A stretch of 16,153 bases of DNA from Bacteroidota bacterium (GTDB taxonomy: Bacteria > Bacteroidota > Bacteroidia > Bacteroidales > B18-G4), in contig QMPN01000039.1 in the NCBI GenBank assembly GCA_003648575.1, positions 1 through 16,153 on the forward strand. Direction: 5' to 3'. The notes beneath the pieces were generated by a model. That model had not been told where the DNA came from. It did no database searches and saw only the letters and a program-made list of their open reading frames with translations. The translations under genes and the position numbers were made by a program. This document shows, piece after piece, positions 15,601 to 16,153 of this stretch (position 1 is its first letter; each line of letters starts with the position of its first letter).

Positions 15601-16038
15601 CCTGATGATTATATCACCAACATCAGGGAACGATTGAGCCTGTATAAGGAACTTGATAGCATAGAATCTGAGGAATCACTCATGGCATATCAGGAAAAGC
15701 TCATCGACCGCTTTGGCCCTCTCCCAAAACAAGTCAGCGGATTGATGAATGCCATCCGCATGAGGTGGCTGGCAAAGAAAGCAGGATTCGAGAAGGTCGT
15801 TATGCGGAACCAGCGCCTGACAGCGTATTTCATCAAAGACCAGGAATCGCTGTATTATCAATCGGAGGAGTTTACTAACATCCTGAGGTTTGTTCAAGCC
15901 AACCCGGGAAGATGCAGGATGAAAGAAGCCAAGGAAAGGCTCACACTGTCATTCTTTAATGTAAAGTCAGTATTTGATGGGCTAGAGCTTTTGAAAGAAC
16001 TGGTAGAACAGTGGAACAGTGGAACAGTAGAACAGTAG
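12646..16038 (+). CDS. mfd: Transcription-repair coupling factor Mfd
   Basis: Mfd is a DNA translocase that pushes RNA polymerase stalled at lesions off the template and recruits UvrA for excision repair. The 1130 residues are close to the usual ~1150. The UvrB-like N-terminal region (FFPTSYTKSYDLAHTDNTNA, then GQYAVRGGILDVFSY and YRIEFLGDNV) is complete. The RNA-polymerase-interacting domain is marked by LKQGDFVTHIDHGVGRFDGL (about 446-465). The motor has Walker A GDVGFGKTE (596-604), the DEEQ box (697-700), TATPIPRTL, ATTIIESGLDIPNVN and QLRGRVGRANKKAFCYLL, followed by the relay region DLDIRGAGNLLGGEQSGF. A TRCF C-terminal domain follows. The start is ATG 12646, under a -7 box at 12588-12595. 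The last ten residues (EQWNSGTVEQ) are encoded by an 8-nt tandem repeat that also contains the stop codon, so the natural end was probably altered by the repeat. Confidence 0.97.
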   Translation: MKVDEFLDQYASAPLASGVIKHLAGGSRQGLWVKGLAGSSIAALSAAVTSKLKGTHLFILNEKEQAAYFFNDLESLFDEKEGSFQRKKVLFFPTSYTKSYDLAHTDNTNALERSQAVGKLSSQVSTKIIITYPEALAEKLVTRSFLSKSTFRIKLDDKLDMDELIDFLDEQHFEREDFVIGPGQYAVRGGILDVFSYSNDFPYRIEFLGDNVASLRSFDPENQLSVDKLSRVAIIPDLNDRRIEHKRENLQALLPDDAVIWVEDTTFSRDRIDEEYKKAVKVIESQDDMPADGKVEDLFQTGSEWLSGLGEFPLVGFSKRSPGDGFFVIEADIIPQPSFNKNFDLLAGDLQGHTANTFSKLILSSNPKQLERLHTIFEDISFRTKTKERPAFDTMNISLYEGFIDRQAKLVCYTDHQIFERYHKFRLRESFSKKETLSIRDLNDLKQGDFVTHIDHGVGRFDGLEKIINNGKEQEAIRLVYKNSDLLYVSIHSLHRIAKYTGKEGHVPQLNKLGSNAWSTLKSKTKKKVKDIARDLIRLYAKRKAAEGFSFSPDTYLQTELEASFFYEDTPDQLKATRDVKKDMEASFPMDRLICGDVGFGKTEIAIRAAFKAVAESKQVALLVPTTILALQHYKTFSERLKDLPCNVDYINRFKPPKKQKETIKKLAEGEIDILIGTHRLISKDLVFKDLGLLIIDEEQKFGVSAKERLKQMSIGVDTLTLTATPIPRTLQFSMMGARDLSIINTPPANRYPIQTELRSFSEDTIRDAIQYELSRGGQVFFVHNRVQNIMDVEHMLRRFVPNVRIAVVHGQMEGKELERRMLDFIEGDYDILLATTIIESGLDIPNVNTIIINDAHHFGLSDLHQLRGRVGRANKKAFCYLLTPPLSGLTREARQRLRAIEEFAELGSGFNISMRDLDIRGAGNLLGGEQSGFISEIGFEMYHRILDEAIQELKDKEFKDVYEEEEPRDYVTDCQIETDLELLIPDDYITNIRERLSLYKELDSIESEESLMAYQEKLIDRFGPLPKQVSGLMNAIRMRWLAKKAGFEKVVMRNQRLTAYFIKDQESLYYQSEEFTNILRFVQANPGRCRMKEAKERLTLSFFNVKSVFDGLELLKELVEQWNSGTVEQ

Positions 16039-16050
16039 AACAGTGGAATA
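16003..16050 (+). repeat. Octanucleotide tandem repeat GTRGAACA x6 across the mfd stop codon
   Basis: Six consecutive 8-nt units: GTAGAACA, GTGGAACA, GTGGAACA, GTAGAACA, GTAGAACA and GTGGAATA. Because 8 is not a multiple of 3, the array passes through all frames; TAG at 16036-16038 in the fifth unit ends mfd. Units 1 to 4 code for the C-terminal residues of Mfd. Confidence 0.9.
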
Positions 16051-16071
16051 AAGAACATGAAAGTGGTTTTC

Positions 16072-16113
16072 CCCGTCCCTCGACCCGCGTCCCCCGTCCC
16101 CCGTACCACGTCC
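16072..16113 (+). repeat. Heptanucleotide tandem repeat CCCGTCC-like x6
   Basis: Six consecutive 7-nt units fill 42 bases: CCCGTCC, CTCGACC, CGCGTCC, CCCGTCC, CCCGTAC and CACGTCC. The array starts 22 nt after the GTRGAACA array. The remaining bases to the window end (16114-16153) contain no feature I can support; the next gene's start, if any, is outside. Confidence 0.85.
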
Positions 16114-16153
16114 CGGGATTTTTAGTTTACTTTCTTGGTCAGGTATATAAACA

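Noticed and set aside
15894..16109. Minus-strand open frame with a repeating CSTVPLFHCST-like product
   Set aside because: The repetitive peptide is just the reverse reading of the GTRGAACA and CCCGTCC arrays; there is no independent sign of coding.
16003..16113. CRISPR array
   Set aside because: Units are 7-8 nt and contiguous, with no spacers and no cas genes.

Overview
The window reads as a chromosomal segment of a Bacteroidota bacterium, probably an environmental Bacteroidales-like lineage. Three things support this. The first gene ends in a type IX secretion (Por) sorting domain. Several promoters carry the Bacteroidota -7 box TAnnTTTG instead of a sigma70 -10 box. The ABC-F, Mfd, aspartokinase and RND/MMPL proteins are all of the kind found in that phylum. 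There are no tRNA or rRNA genes, no CRISPR array, and no transposase or phage genes.

Layout from left to right: (1) the 3' end of a secreted, T9SS-exported surface protein (+, truncated by the window edge). (2) An ABC-F ATPase (+), with related intergenic repeats on both sides. (3) A minus-strand run read from right to left: an RND/MMPL transporter with 12 predicted membrane segments, glucose-1-phosphate thymidylyltransferase (rmlA, with its own good promoter) and a short-chain polyprenyl diphosphate synthase. (4) Facing away from that run, a plus-strand pair only 2 bp apart: an unrecognised secreted, probably TPR-like protein and a D-2-hydroxyacid dehydrogenase related to phosphoglycerate dehydrogenase. 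(5) Two minus-strand metabolic genes, a phosphofructokinase with pyrophosphate-type active-site residues and a monofunctional aspartate kinase. (6) Divergent from the aspartate kinase, a complete mfd (+). A pair of neat hairpins separates the convergent dehydrogenase and phosphofructokinase genes.

The proteins are mainly housekeeping: translation, envelope precursors, central metabolism, amino-acid synthesis and transcription-coupled repair. Only the mid-window secreted protein is unrecognised. The less ordinary content lies between the genes. Almost every gap outside the presumed operons carries short tandem repeats with a period of 7 nt (one case of 8, one of 9). The unit differs from gap to gap and the array often abuts a stop codon. 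At the right end an 8-nt array runs through the mfd stop codon and encodes the last residues of Mfd. A divergent, nearly palindromic promoter lies between the aspartate kinase gene and mfd.

Four apparent open-frame starts are TTG codons lying in or near promoter sequence. I moved these starts to internal ATGs: 1037 for ABC-F, 7545 for RND and 11146 for phosphofructokinase; for rmlA an upstream ATG was moved to 5046. No gap exceeds 300 bases. Everything here comes from reading the sequence; no database search was possible.
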